Source of the DNA: Anaeramoeba flamelloides
Taxonomy: Eukaryota > Metamonada > Anaeramoebidae
Assembly: GCA_027625915.1 (NCBI GenBank)
Contig: JANTQA010000023.1
Span: 3,596,001-3,660,000, forward strand
Direction of reading: 5' to 3'
DNA: 64,000 nucleotides
A model generated the notes under the pieces. That model saw nothing but the letters and a program-made list of their open reading frames with translations. It did not search any database and had not been told where the DNA came from. The position numbers and the translations under genes were made by a program. Shown one piece after another: positions 50,555 through 63,002 of this stretch (position 1 is the first letter of the stretch; every line of letters begins with the position of its first letter).

Positions 50555-51115
50555 ATTTTTCCTTTAGGTTTTTTTTAATTTTTGGAATAAACAGAAAATT
50601 TTAATAAATTTTCGGTTTATTTCAAAAAGTAAAAAAAAACCTCCGTTAGCTCTTCCAAAATTTAAAAGAATTGAGTAAAATTAAAGATTTTTCTCTGTTT
50701 TTTTGATTTCTGGAAAAACGAAACACTCTATTAACACTTTTCGTTAGGTTTTCTAGAATTTAAAATAATAGAGATAAATCAAAGGATTTGCTCAATTCTT
50801 TTGAATTCTGGAAAACCACCGTTATCTTTTCTCTAGTTTTCTGTTTATTTATAAAATCAATGGATTTTTGTTAGGTTTTTTGGGTTTTCTATTTATTTGT
50901 GAAGTGTTCTAGGTTTTTTTTACTTTTTGAAATAAACAGAAAATTTTAATAAATTTTTGGTTTATTTCAAAAAGTAAAAAAAAACCTAGGTAGTCTACTG
51001 CACTTGACAGAAACTTGATGGACACTTTGGTTAATTTTTTTTAATGTTTGAAATAAAAAGAAAATTTAAAAAAATTTCAGTTTATTTTATAAAGTAAAAA
51101 AACCCAAGACACTTA
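50555..51115. repeat. Large hairpin array (about 0.55 kb)
   Basis: Successive palindromes occur: TTTTGGAATAAACAGAAAAT pairing with ATTTTCGGTTTATTTCAAAA; GGTTTTCTAGAATTTAAAAT with ATTCTTTTGAATTCTGGAAA; and TTTTTGAAATAAACAGAAAA with TTTTGGTTTATTTCAAAAAG. Spacers read CGTTAGG or CCGTTA. The right part ends with CCTAGGTAGTCTACTGCACT and a weaker fourth hairpin near 51040-51105. Confidence 0.8.
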
Positions 51116-51639
51116 TAATAATTATCATAAGGAATTTTTTTTCTCTATTTCAGTTTTATTAGAGGATTAAAACATTTTCAAAACTTTTCTTTATTCTCTA
51201 TCAAAGAAAATGGAACAAGTTGAATATACCAACTATTCATCCTCGGGGTTATTTGGAATTTCTTTCTCGAAAAATACCTTTTTTTCTTGACTAGAGACTT
51301 TTAAAAGGGTGGATATACTAATATAAATAAGTACATAGCTCCCATGAAATACAAGTTCTGGAAATTTGGATTATATTATGAATAAACTTTATTATTCAAC
51401 ATGAAAAGCTAATACTAAAGTAGTTTTGTCTAACTTTTTGTTTTCAATTTTATTATTTCATCCAAGTTTTGTGCTACCGAATATTTTCAAAAAAATCTTA
51501 AAAATAAACAATTCCTAGAAAAACATTTTTTAAAGGATAATAATATAAAAAATCATTATATTCTGTTTAATCCTTGATTTGATCTTAATTATTTATTTTT
51601 TCTTTCGTGAATTAATCTTGCCTTTCATTTCCAATTTCT

Positions 51640-51810
51640 GTTACAAGTACAAACAAAAAATCCTTTTATTTTTTTTTTACTAATAGATGGTTTGAGCTCT
51701 ACTTATTATATTGAAGTCAAAGTTGTTGATTTTTTGAATTTTTTTTCCAGTTTTTTCTGTGTTTTTTATACCTTTTACAGTCCTATATGAAGTGTTAAAA
51801 ATCTACATTT
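51640..51810 (-). mobile_element. LINE family B fragment, copy 2
   Basis: The minus strand encodes KRYKKHRKNWKKNSKN, matching [13 protein letters not shown] of the copy at 27780-28150. At the DNA level ATATGAAGTGTT and the T-rich block before it are shared. Only a short C-terminal piece remains. Confidence 0.55.
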
Positions 51811-53050
51811 TTTTTTGAGATTAAATTTTTTAAAATCAATACATTTTTTTCAAAAAAAAAAATTACCAATATGGTGCCACAACTCACTTCCGAAATTAAT
51901 TAAGATAGAGAAACTCAGAACCCCCAGTTGTGAAATTAAAAAAAATTTTTTTTTGAAAGTAAAACAACTCAAATTTTTAAATTTTCAAACAATTAAAAGA
52001 AAATCCTAGAAGATTTCTATCTAATTCAAATTTAAACTCGTTTTCTCAAATTCCATAATTATATAAATCGAATAAAGGATTGCATGTTTATTTTTTTTTT
52101 TGAAATTAACACCTTATAACTTCTACAATTATTAAACAATTTTTTTAAACTTTATTAATTTTTATTTTATCAACTATGATTACACATATTTAAAAAGTGA
52201 TTTCTTAATATTTTAAGTTTTTTTATTAAATTTATCATTTTCCCAAAAACTACATAACTTTTCCGGTGTGCCCCAACTAAGAGGTTTTTTTGTCAAAAAA
52301 TTTGATGTTTCTAATAGCAGAACAAAATAAATTAATGAAAGACTAAAAATCTTTGGGATTGTTATTTTTTTTTTGATTTCAGAAAAGTATTTTGGATTTT
52401 TTAAATTTTGGTTTTTCCCCTAACTTTTTTATTCTATTATTAAATTGTTTTTTTTTTTTGCTATTTTAAACTTCAAATACGTTGACAGATAATTTCTTTA
52501 TTGTGGGGGGCATAATAGAAGTTTTAATGTATTTGGGGAAATGACAAATTTAGTAAAAAAACTTGAAATATTTAGAAATCACTTTTTGCACATGTGTATC
52601 TCTTTCTTCAATGTTTAAATTTAAAAAAATTGGTTAAATCGTTTTTGACCTGGAGATTAAATATGAAAAATAAATATTTAAACCTAAAATTCATTTTTAA
52701 TTTATGGAAAGAATTTTTAGTTTCTTGTTGCAAATAAAAAAAATTCAAAAAAAAAAAAAAAATAAATTTTTTAAAAAATAAAAATAAAGTAATGAAATTT
52801 ATTTTGATCAAAAGTAAACTCTTAAAGATGAAACATAACTAAAAAAATAGTAATTAAAGTAATTCCGATTATTTCAAAGAATAATGTATTATATAAAGAA
52901 GGATATTTTTTTGTGAAAAAAAAAAAAAAAAAAAAAAAAAAAGAGTAATTCTCTCTAGAACTAAATAAAAAAAAAAAAGAAAATAGCAAAAAGAAAAGAA
53001 AATAATAAATTTAAAATAATGACATATTAAAAAAATTAAAAATAAATTAA

Positions 53051-55522
53051 TTAATCTTCGTATTCAATTAAGATAGCATCAACACCAACATTTTCACCTT
53101 GTTTAACACAGATTTTTTTGATAACTGTATCTTTTGGGGCCTTAAGCATATTTTGCATTTTCATAGCTTCAATGATACAGAGTTCTTCACCTTCGGAGAC
53201 CTTGTCACCGGGTTTTTTGTCTGTGATCGAAAAGATCATTCCAGGCATTGGAGCACATAAGAATTTGGAGTAATCGATGACGATTGGTTCTGGCATGTAT
53301 TTGAATAATTCAGCTTGTTGAGGAGTTCTGACAGCTACTTTGAACATTGTACCAAAGAATCTCATTCCGTATCCCTCTGGGAGGATGTTGATCATTTGAC
53401 AGATCTTTTTTTCTCCATTAAGTTTGGCCTTGAAGATTGGTTGTTCTGGTTCCCAGCAGATATCGGTCATTTCAATATCCTTTCCGTTCACGTTGAATAA
53501 GAATCCATTTTCGATTTCCTTGACACAGATATTGTAGTCTTTTTCCATGAGCTCTGTGACGAATTTTTCGAATTTGTATTCGTAGTTATTCATTTTGTTG
53601 TTAATTGTGGCATCTCTTTTGTTTCGAAGGATATGAATGGCGGTGGTGAAGACAGCCAAGTCGTCTTTTTGGTTTTCGTTCAAGATGATTCCCTTGAATC
53701 CTTCTGGCCATTCTTCGGCAATGTATTTTGTGGTCAGTTTTCCGGATCTGTATCTTTCTTGTCCAAGGATCGCTCTGAGGAATGGGATGTTGTGGCCGAC
53801 GCCTTCGATGACATATGAGTCTAAGGCGGCTTCCATGTTTTTGATGGCTTCCAATCTGGTTTCTCCATAGGTACAGAGCTTGGAGATCAAGGGATCATAG
53901 TACATGGAGATTTCTGATCCTTCAACAACACCGGTGTCGATTCTTACCTCATCCCCAGTTGGTTGGACGTATCGTGTAAGTGTACCAATGGATGGAAGGA
54001 AGTTTCGGAAGGGATCTTCGGCGTAGACACGGGATTCCATTGCCCATCCTTTAATTTTGATGTCGTCTTGGGTGACAGATAATTTTTCTCCGCCTGCAAC
54101 TCGGATCATGTGTTCAACAAGATCAAGTCCTGTGGTTAATTCGGTAACTGGATGTTCGACTTGGAGTCTTGTGTTCATTTCTAAGAAGAAAAAGTTTTTT
54201 TTTGGATCAACAATAAATTCAACAGTACCAGCAGAGTCATATCCTACGGCTCTTGAAAGTGAACATGCTTGCTCTCCCATCATTTTTCTGGTCTTTTCGT
54301 CTAAAAAGACGGATGGGGCTTCTTCAATAACCTTTTGGTTTCTTCTTTGGATCGAACATTCACGTTCGTTGACATATACACAGTTTCCGTATTTATCGGC
54401 AAGAACTTGGATTTCAATATGTCTTGGGTTGTCAATATATCTTTCAATGAGGATCCTGTCATCACCAAAGGCTGACATGGCTTCGTCCTTGGATAATCTG
54501 AAACCTTCTCGGGCTTCTTCGTCATTCCATGCAATACGCATTCCTTTTCCTCCACCACCTCCGGCGGCTTTGATCATAATTGGATAACCAATTTCATGTG
54601 CTATTATGAATTAAGGGTTTGTGGGTATTATTTTTTTTTTTTTTTTTTTTTTGTTCGAATTGAGGGTATTTTTGTAAATTGATGAGATGAGGGAAAAAAA
54701 ATAAAAATTAAAATAAAAAAATTTTCAACATTTGGTATTTGATTTGTTTTTTCAAGAAGAGTTAATAAAAATAAAATGAAGAAAAAAATCCATTTTAAGG
54801 AGGTGTTTTGAAAAAAAAAAATAAAAAATAAGGAGAAATAATTAAAAAATTAAAGAAAACAAAAAAGCAAAAGAAAAAAAAAAATTAACAAAAAAAAAAA
54901 AATATTACCAATTTCAATAACTCTATCGAGATCATGAACTTCACCAATGTAACCAGGAATTGTAGTAACGCCAGCGTCTTTGGCAATTTTTTTGGAAGCA
55001 ATTTTACAACCCATATCGCGAATAGCATCTCCTCTTGGTCCAATGAAGGCAAGACCGTTATTAGTAACAAGGTTAGAGAATGATTCTTTTTCACTTAAAA
55101 AACCATATCCTGGGTGAATAGCTTGAGCACCGGTTTTAAGGGCAGCTTCAATAATTTTGTCATCAAGTAAGTAACTTTGGTTTGATGGTGGTGGTCCCTA
55201 TTTTTGTTTAGTGTTGTTTGGATAAATATAAATAAAAAAGTAAATTTTATTCGAAAAAAAAAAAAGTTTTTTAAGAGTTTTGGAAATAAAAAAAAACAGA
55301 AAAAGAGAAAAAAAAAAAAAACAATTTTAAAATTTTTACAAGATAAACAGCTTCATCAGCACTTTTCACATGAAGAGAATTTTCGTCAGCGTCTGAATAG
55401 ACAGCAACTGTTTTAATTCCCATTCGTTTTGCTGTCTTCATAACACGACAGGCAATTTCACCACGATTGGCGACAAGAATTTTATCAAAGACTGGTTTGT
55501 TGGATGAAAATGTTCGGAGCAT
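53051..55522 (-). CDS. PCCA: Propionyl-CoA carboxylase, alpha subunit
   Basis: This biotin-dependent subunit carboxylates biotin with ATP and bicarbonate; with the beta subunit it interconverts propionyl-CoA and methylmalonyl-CoA. Minus-strand exons are 55522-55340, 55197-54909 and 54600-53051, 673 residues, with phases matching (introns of 142 and 308 bp). [10 protein letters not shown] looks like a short mitochondrial or hydrogenosomal leader. Biotin carboxylase runs from [16 protein letters not shown] through the glycine-rich ATP loop at 166-179 ([14 protein letters not shown]), [12 protein letters not shown] at 236-247 and [11 protein letters not shown] at 298-308. The C-terminal biotin carrier has EAMKMQN with Lys638, 36 residues from the end, as expected. 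EAMKMQN favours PCCA over methylcrotonyl-CoA carboxylase. Exon GC is clearly higher than in neighbouring genes. The beta subunit is not in the window. Confidence 0.93.
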
Positions 55523-57633
55523 CTTTTTTTCAAATAAATTTAGAAAAAGGCAAAAAAGAAAAAAATAAAAAAGAATAATAATTTTGGAAAAAAAGCAACA
55601 CCTCTATTTACTTTTTTTAAAACCTGCTGTTCATTTAAAGGGCTACAGTGTGTTTCGTTTGTCTGAAATAAAATATTTTTGAAGAGAAGACCAAACTTTC
55701 AACACTAAAAAATTTTTGGGTTTGTTACTCGATTCGGTCTTGGTTTGAAGATTGATTTTTTCAATTTAAAATTTTAAAAATTTGTGTTATTCATTTTTCT
55801 TTTTTGAGGGTAACTTCGTTTCAGAAATACAAGAAATTTTTAACAGTTGAAGGAATTTGGAAATTTTTTGGTAAAAGGTTTTTTATAAATATGGTTGAGA
55901 ATTTAGTCCTTTTTTGTGCCTTTCATTTCTTCTCAATGGTTTTTTCTCCTTCTTGATTTAATTTGGAAAACACTTCCATTTGAATCAAGGCAAAAAATTA
56001 CATTGCATATCAAAATAAAAAAAAAACTTGAGATTATACTTTCTCGAATTTTAAATTGGAGAAAATTAGTATTCGTTTTCAATCTTCAATGATCCAATTC
56101 TTCACATAGATTTGAATCCACTTTCTTTTTTGATCTCTGTTTTACTTCCTTCAACATATCCTTAATTCTCCTTTTTTTAGTAACATAACTTTTAGATTTT
56201 AAGGGTAATATGATAAATAGAATCTATTTTAAGAATTAACAAATGTAAGGCAGCCCAATTTTTGATGATCGTGAAAGTGGCGAAAACAGATAGTCTGGAT
56301 CAATTTTTAAGCAATGTTAGTTTTGTTTGTCTAATGTCAACAAAAAGAATTTCTTTTTCATTGAAAATTTTTTCCTTTTATTTATTGATCATTTTCTCAT
56401 TAAGGTGGCCAATTATAAAACAGTTCAGATTCAATAAAAAAAAAAGGTTATAAATAACACACCGACCAACCTAATAGTATTATATCTCATAAGGGCAAAA
56501 TTATTGCCTTTTAATAGTATTTTTTAACAATCACTTTTTTTAAATTCAAATGAATCAATTTGAAAAACAAAATAAAAGAACTTAATTTACATTGTTGTTC
56601 TGGTTGAAATTTCGACCAAGGAGTTAAAAAAAAACCAAACCAAAAAGTTAATCTTCTACTTCATCAAGACTTTTACAATTCAAAAAAATTTGTAATCATG
56701 AAAATTTATTATTTCAGAAATAATATATATTTAAAGCTTTATAAATTTTTAGTTTAAAGGTTAAATGATTTTTTATCTTATTTATTCCTCCACCTTGTAA
56801 AAATTTTGTGGCCCAACACAGGAATTTGTTTTTATTTTTTTTCTTTTTATTTTAAATTTATCCCAAAAGTTGTTCAAAAAAAATTATTCTATCAAATATT
56901 AAAATTTATATTTTAATTTATTATTCAATTTGGATTGAAAAATAATAAAGATAAAACAATTGTATCCCAAGATTGTAAAAAAAATAAATATTTAGGTATT
57001 TATTCCGATAAAAGTTCCCAAATTGTTTATAATTTAAAAAAAAATAAAAGAGACATTGGAAAGGTCTAAACAATTATTTTATAGCAATTCTCCGAATAAT
57101 AACTCAAATTTAAGATTATTGAAATCTTTTATATTAAACCAATTAACAAATGGATTGGAAATTGCAAATTAACACTCATATAGAATAAAAAATTTAAATT
57201 ACAAAAATACTTAATTAAATTCATGTATTAATGGATATAAAAATCAACAGAAACACACCAACTTTATTTATAAAACAGAATTCAAAATCGAAAAAAATAT
57301 ATTTTTCAATAAATAAAAAAAAATTCAAATTTAAAAAAAAATTAAAAAATTTATCACTTCCTTATTTAGATAAATCAATGAAATTCAATCAAAGAACCAA
57401 CAATAAATGTAATTGGAATTCAAAATATTTTATTTGAATTAACAAAAAAAAAATCATAAATACATATACAACGAATTATTAAATTCCAAGAGCTGTGGAT
57501 GTCAGTAATTTTTGCTTGTTTTTTTTTTTTTTTTTTAATTTAGATTGATTTCCACTTTTAAGACATAAAGTTTCAATAAAATCCAAGACATACAAAAAAT
57601 ATCAACTTTAGAATAAAAATTCAAATTCTATTA

Positions 57634-57825
57634 CAGTTAGTTTAATTTTTAAGACACAAAGGTTCAACAAAATTTGAGACACAAAAAAATCTTAAATTAA
57701 AACACATTTTTTGATTTTTTTTATAGATTTTTTTAGGATAAATTTGAATTTTGTGCCTAAATTTGAGATTTTTTGCGTGCTTTAATTTCCATTCATAGTT
57801 TATGTTTTAAAAGTGGAACCAACTG
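57634..57825. mobile_element. Mariner-like MITE, copy 2 (192 bp)
   Basis: CAGTTAGTTTAATTTTTAAG followed by ACACAAAGGTTCAAC starts the element, and AAGTGGAACCAACTG ends it, each bordered by TA. This is the family of 13011-13207. Immediately to the left, 57546-57631 carries another left-end sequence (TTCCACTTTTAAGACATAAA), a truncated neighbour copy. The element lies inside LINE copy 2. Confidence 0.8.
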
Positions 57826-57899
57826 TAAACTAATTAGTAAAATTCGTGTATTTTAAATTAAAAATGAAAATAGTTTCAAAATTTTGAAAAACTACTAAT

Positions 57900-57990
57900 A
57901 TTTTTTGTCTAATTTGAGAAATTAACAGAAAATTAAAAGTAAAATTCTCACAATTTCTGTTTATTTCGCAAATTAAAAAAAATCTATACA
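57900..57990. repeat. Single hairpin module
   Basis: TTTGTCTAATTTGAGAAATT followed by AACAGAAAATT pairs with CAATTTCTGTTTATTTCGCA followed by AATTAAA. This is one module of the type clustered at 37385-38060 and 50555-51115, standing alone inside LINE copy 2. Confidence 0.6.
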
Positions 57991-59607
57991 CAATAAGGCA
58001 TTTTTATTCCCTGCTCAAAAACATTTCACAATAATAAAATATCAAAAATTTATTATTTAAAGATCAAAAAAATAAGCTATACTTCAAGTACCCCAACCCT
58101 AAAATTCAGCACACTTACTAATTGCCTAAATAGATATTATTATGTAATAGATCGAAAATCAAATAGATTTTTTCTTTTATGTTCAAAGAATGAACAGAAA
58201 GAAATAATTATAAATATTTATCGTTTTTATGGGTATTTCCTTCCGATGAATAAAAACAATAGATTATTTTTTCAACATAAATTAAACGAAATAAAACTTA
58301 ACGAATTTATTTTAAACCACAGAAGTTTGGAATTATTTTCATTAATCAATAATTGTGAAATCTAAGGTTTTGTGCTTATATTTCTGAAAGGAAATTTAAT
58401 TCTAAGGAAATTTAGAGTGTAATTTATCCTCTTTCAATAATTAAAATAAAAATATTTTCTTCCAATAAATAAAGACACATTATTATCAAAGCATGAAATA
58501 TATAATAAAAATCCTGTATTTAAAACAGTGATTTTTAAAATAATATAGTATAAATATTATTTTTTCATTCCAAAAAAAAAAAAAAAAATTACTATAATTA
58601 TTTTAAAATTGTATAAAGATATTTATTACTTATTTCGGGTTGAATTTTTTTAATCAATTTTTTTTTAGGTTTTTGTAAAAATTTATAGAAATTACCAAAA
58701 TCATTTCAAACAACTATTTATTTTACCGCCTTCAAACCATTTAATCTAAATTATTAAAAAAAGAAAGAAAAAAAAAAATTTATACATTTCTAAATAACAA
58801 TTAATAACAAACCTTAATTATACTATTTGTTGAAATTTCAAAGATTAAAAATACTGATTATTTTTATAAATTTTTAACCTTTCCAAACAAATAAAAATAT
58901 TCCCAATTATTAGCTATAAGAAAAAAATCCTAAATACTATCATAAAATAGAATTTACAAATTCAATTTTTTAACATCTACTAATAATAATTCAAAAATAA
59001 TTACTATCATATAAACAATTGAAGAATAAAAAAAACATAAAAATATATAAAGAAACAAATTGGATTAGAACCCAACTATTTGTCCACTTCAAAAATTCTC
59101 TCCTTAACAAATTAAATGATTCTTTCATTTAACCGAAACAATAATAATAAAAATAAAAAGAATACTATATTTGATAATATTCAAACCAAAGACTCATTAT
59201 TAATCTTACCATTGGTTAACAATAAAGAAAATTATCTACTTTATTAAAATTCTAAAAAAACTTTCAAACAGTAATTTAATTTTTTGTTTAAAAACAAACA
59301 AATAAACTTTCAAAAATGATTTGATTCTTGGTATACTATTATATTACTATACTGAACATTTTTAAATCATGAGTAAAAGAAGAAAAAAGTTATGGTTTTA
59401 GTTGAAACACTGATATTGGTATCAAAAAGTAATTTATCACTGATACATTTACCATCAAATATTTGACAAATACTTAACGGATCGTTCTATGAACTTTTGG
59501 TTGTTAGTAATAACCCCAATAAAAATTCGATATTTGTGATCAAAAAAACAGAAATTTATTTCATTCAAATCATTTTGTTCTTCTTTTGTTGTTTATTTCT
59601 CAATATA

Positions 59608-62600
59608 ATGTGTAAACAAAAACATTCCAATCTTCAAAAGCTTTTATAACATTAATAAAACTTTGCTTCCTTTCCACGTACTTTATTAACTCTAAATAGC
59701 TGGTAGATTTAAAAGTGTAATAAGAAAATTAGGAAAAAAGAAAAACACTTTTGGCAAAAAAATTAGCACCTTGATTCCTATCCACCCATTAGTCCAGGAC
59801 TGTGTTGAAATTTATAAAAAAAAATGTTCTTATTTTCTCCCTTTCTTTCTTCTTTTTCGATCAAACAAGAAAACAAAAAGAATTCATAGTTAAAGATCCC
59901 AAACATTACAACAAATTTTCTTTTTAATATTTCTTTTCTTTTGTTTTCTGTTCATTCCATATTGTTGATTAATAAAAAAACAAATTTTTTATTTTTAGAT
60001 GCAACAACTCCAGTAGATTTTACAGGATCTTCAAATAAAGAAGAGTTTGACAAGTTGGTCAAACAATTCGAAAAAGGAACAATCGTAGAATTATATGATA
60101 TGGATCCTTTAATACTTCTTGACTTGTTAAAACACTATTTTAAAAGTTTACCAGAACCAATCCTTACTTTTGAACAATTTGACTCTTTATTAGGACTTAC
60201 AAGTAACTTACAATATTTCCTTTTTTCTTTTTATTTTTCTTTTTTTTTCTTTTTTTTTTTCAATTAAAAAACAACTTTAAAAATCAAATCAAACACAAAA
60301 GAATAAAAAAATAAATAATACCTACACTAACAAACTCAAAATAATTTGAGACCGTTTTGCTTCTTTGTGAATCGAATACCAATTGGTTTTTTTTTAAGGG
60401 AATATTAACTCTTATTTATTTTTTTTTCCAAAAGGTAATAGAATCTTGTATTGAAAAGGGAATCATTAAACCCGATCAAACAAACCACATTTTCCAACTT
60501 TTGAGAAATGGGTTAACCTTTTTAAAAGAGTTCATTTTCCCCAATTAATTTTCAGTAGAAAGATCCTGATGCTTTTAGTTAGGATTTTTGGATCAAAAAA
60601 AGAAAAAGAAAAATTCCTAAAAAAATTTTAATTTTAAGGAAATCTCGCTTTTAGTAAAATTCTGAGAGTTTTTATAAACAAATAACCTTGAACTTTAATC
60701 TTATTTTTCAAAAAAAACAATAAAAAATAAATCAAATATTGGATCCAATGAAATATCCAGAAAAAAATTGAACATTTATTTTATTCACAATTATTTATTA
60801 AATTTCTTGAAATTACAATAGATTTGGTAATATTCTTTTTCAAACACTAAGAATATAAACAACAATCTATTATTATTTAAATAAGTTATTTGATAATATC
60901 TATTAATTTTTATTTTAATTATTAATTTTATTTGTTTGGAAATATTTAAAAAATTGAGAAAAAATAGTAAAACATATTGAGACTTTTAAACTTTGGGTTA
61001 TTACTAACTCACCGAAAAAATCAAGATTGTATTATTAATTATTGATTTTAATAATCAAATTAAAAAAGTATTTCTTTAGGTTCTTAGTTGAATTTTAACA
61101 GGTTTTAAAAAATTATTTTGCGGCTAATTTTTAATTTGATGATTTGGTTGGTTTTTCTAAGATTTTTTTATTTGATAAAAAGAAAAAATTGATTCGAACT
61201 GTTATTTGAATCAATAAATTCTATTATTTTCAATTTTAAAATAATTATTTAAATTTTTTTGGAATTAAATAGATTTTTCATACTGGGTCACTTTAATACT
61301 GTTAGCTTTGATTTTTAAAGTGTGCCTTTTTACACTTCCTACACAAACAATAAGATTTCTTTCCTTTTCAAAGAAGAAAATAATTATTTTTGAAATTATT
61401 AGAGAAAATATATTGAATTTTGAACTTTTACAAAAATGAGAAAAATGGATCAAACTTTTAAAAACAATAATCCATTTCGGAAAATAACCTTTTAAAAGTA
61501 AGTTTGGTCAATAGTAAATAGATTTTTACTTTTTTTTTCAATTTCAAGATACGGTAAAATTTTTTTGAATTTGGTTATTAAATTTACTAGAATATATTTT
61601 TTTTTTTTAGTTTACTAGCCCCTTAAGGAAGTAAGTTCATTTTCTCGTTTTTGAAAATTTGGATTGTGAAAACATTAGTGAAAAAATGATTTTTTGAGTG
61701 CCATAGGATATTGAAACTTTGAAATCACAATACTATTCACTACTCTATTTGTGAAAAGAAATACAAACCGAAGCGGAATCTTTAATTTTTTTGATTAAAT
61801 TTTTGGTTTTATGGATTAAGTTTGAGATCTAGAAATGCATTTATGGTTTTGCTTGAAATTAATCCAAGAATAAACCCAAAAAAATAGGCACTAGAAGGTG
61901 TGTATTTGAAACAAGTCTTTTCTTTTAGAAGGAAAAATAAGAAATATCACCTCACTAAATAAACTTGTTAAAATTAAGAATTAAAGAAAAAAAAATTCGA
62001 CCAAAATATATTTTAGAAGATATTTCTTCTTTATCTTCTTAATTTGGGTGTGAGTAAACATGTGATTGCCTTGGATTTCTTGCAACATTTCTATTTATTA
62101 TTATTTGATGAAATTCTTATTAAACTTGCTTTCAAAATTCTTCTTTCAAATAATTTTATCAAACCAAGCAAAATAACTTTATATAAAATAAAATTTTTGG
62201 AATAAAATCAAAAGAAACATGATTAAAAATAATACTTTTTAGCCTGAACTTTCATCTGATGAAATTGTAATAAAATACCCTTAAAATGGTGAATCCAATG
62301 ACAATTTATTAATTAATTCCAATATACTTTCTTTTACAATATAATCCTTTGCACATCTTTAACAATTCATTTGAGATCTTTTACATCTTTATGATTTCAT
62401 TTTTTTGAATATTACTCCTTTTAATAAATTTCTTTGTTTTTTATTATGCTTGTTTAAAGATCCATTATATTTATAGTAGATCTTTCCTTTTTTGATTTTA
62501 TTCCAAGATTTTTCTTCTTTAATTTCTTTTACAAAAATCTTTTTAAAAATAAGAAAGGAAAAAAAAAAAAAAAAAAAATAACATTGAAAAATAAAAAATT

Positions 62601-63002
62601 ACATTTTAGAAAGAACCATTGATTAAATTATCAAGATAAATTTAATTCTCTTGATCATAACTTATTTATTTTTTAAAATCTTATTATAATTATTTTTATT
62701 CTTATTAATATTATTTTTTAAATTTCTTAGAAAAACCAGAAGAAGAACAAGAAACCGAACTATTCAAAGTTTTTGATCAATTACCTAATCAAAATCGAAT
62801 CTTATTAGATTATCTATTCAGATTTTTAAAATTTCTTTTAAAAAAGACCGAAAAAAATAATTTAACAATTGAAATATTAGTACAAATATGGAAACCGTTA
62901 TTATTATGGAAAAAAACAGTTCTGAATGAATCAGAAGAACAACAATTAACCCAATTTATGAAGTTATTTATCGAAAAAAATAAAGCACTTGATTTTGGAA
63001 CA
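59608..63002 (+). CDS. RhoGAP domain protein (partial, 3' end outside window)
   Basis: This is a predicted regulator of Rho-family GTPases. Supported exons are 59700-59825, 59999-60202 and 62731-63002, all joined in phase 1; a donor GTAAAT at 63003 leads out of the window. Together they read FGKKISTLIPIHPLVQDCVE, then FTGSSNKEEFDKLVKQFEKG, LLKHYFKSLPEPILTFEQF, LPNQNRILLDYLFRFLKFL and NNLTIEILVQIWKPLLLW, a full RhoGAP fold. The start is uncertain: a four-base coding exon ATGT at 59608, spliced over an 88 bp intron (GTAAAC to AAATAG), would give MSGRFKSVIRKLG. Where RhoGAPs have GIFRxSG, this protein reads TPVDFTG, so the catalytic arginine finger seems absent. Confidence is high for the domain and low for the start. 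Confidence 0.75.
60442..60548 (+). other. Exon-like open frame in the RhoGAP intron
   Basis: Behind a T-rich tract and TAATAG, the sequence reads SCIEKGIIKPDQTNHIFQLL and then RNGLTFLKEFIFPN before TAA. Its composition is protein-like and its acceptor phase fits the preceding exon, so it could be an alternative last exon that ends the protein inside the GAP domain. It could also be a relic. I do not recognise the sequence. Confidence 0.4.
60585..61640 (-). repeat. Dispersed repeat R5, copy 2
   Basis: This is the reverse complement of 38840-39985. It includes TCTCGCTTTTAGTAAAATTC near its left end, TTTGGTAATATTCTTTTTCA and AACACTAAGAATATAAACAA in the middle, and TTGGTTATTAAATTTACTAG near its right end. 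Confidence 0.75.
61750..62080 (-). repeat. Dispersed repeat R12, copy 2
   Basis: Patchy reverse-complement match to 14750-15190, best at AGATATTTCTTCTTTATCTT followed by CTTAATT and at the GATTAAATTTTTGGTTTTAT block. The extent is approximate. Confidence 0.5.

Larger units (their letters stand above)
49951..53050. other. Convergent intergenic region with repeats
   Basis: This lies between the 3' ends of the PAS gene (+) and the carboxylase gene (-). It holds a long T run just after the PAS stop, a hairpin array (50555-51115), a LINE B fragment (51640-51810) and a long A run (52917-52942) before the carboxylase 3' end. The short open frames have no recognisable domains. Confidence 0.7.
56870..58440 (+). 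mobile_element. LINE family A, copy 2: decayed retrotransposon
   Basis: The plus strand at about 56925-57045 encodes FGLKNNKDKTIVSQDCKKNK and then YLGIYSDK, the reverse transcriptase thumb, followed by LRLLKSFILNQLTNGLEI. At about 58085-58365 it encodes LKFSTLTNCLNRYYYVI, CSKNEQKEIIINIYRFYG and a tail ending SLINNCEI before TAA. These match the pieces at 18650-20220 residue by residue. The 3' tail (58366-58430) contains GAGTGTAATTTA. The frame is broken and other repeats are inserted between the two coding pieces. Confidence 0.85.
55523..59607. other. Divergent intergenic region with LINE remains
   Basis: This separates the start of the carboxylase gene (-) from the RhoGAP gene (+). It contains a second LINE A copy (56870-58440), interrupted by a MITE (57634-57825), a partial MITE end (57546-57631) and a single hairpin (57900-57990). 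No promoter motif can be claimed. No other gene is seen; 55523-56870 and 58440-59607 are plain AT-rich sequence. Confidence 0.7.
60203..62730 (+). other. 2.5 kb intron of the RhoGAP gene
   Basis: Donor GTAACT at 60203 and acceptor TTTCTTAG ending at 62730 join in phase 1, so that FEQFDSLLGLT continues directly with KKPEEEQETELF. The interior has a cryptic exon-like frame (60442-60548), R5 copy 2 (60585-61640), part of R12 (61750-62080) and a long A run near 62560. Confidence 0.75.

Noticed and set aside
59369-59401. ATG at 59369 (MSKRRKKLWF) as the RhoGAP start exon
   Set aside because: The frame closes after ten residues, and its better donors do not fit the phase of the next exon except with an implausible four-base exon far upstream. 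The ATGT at 59608 is closer and has a better donor.
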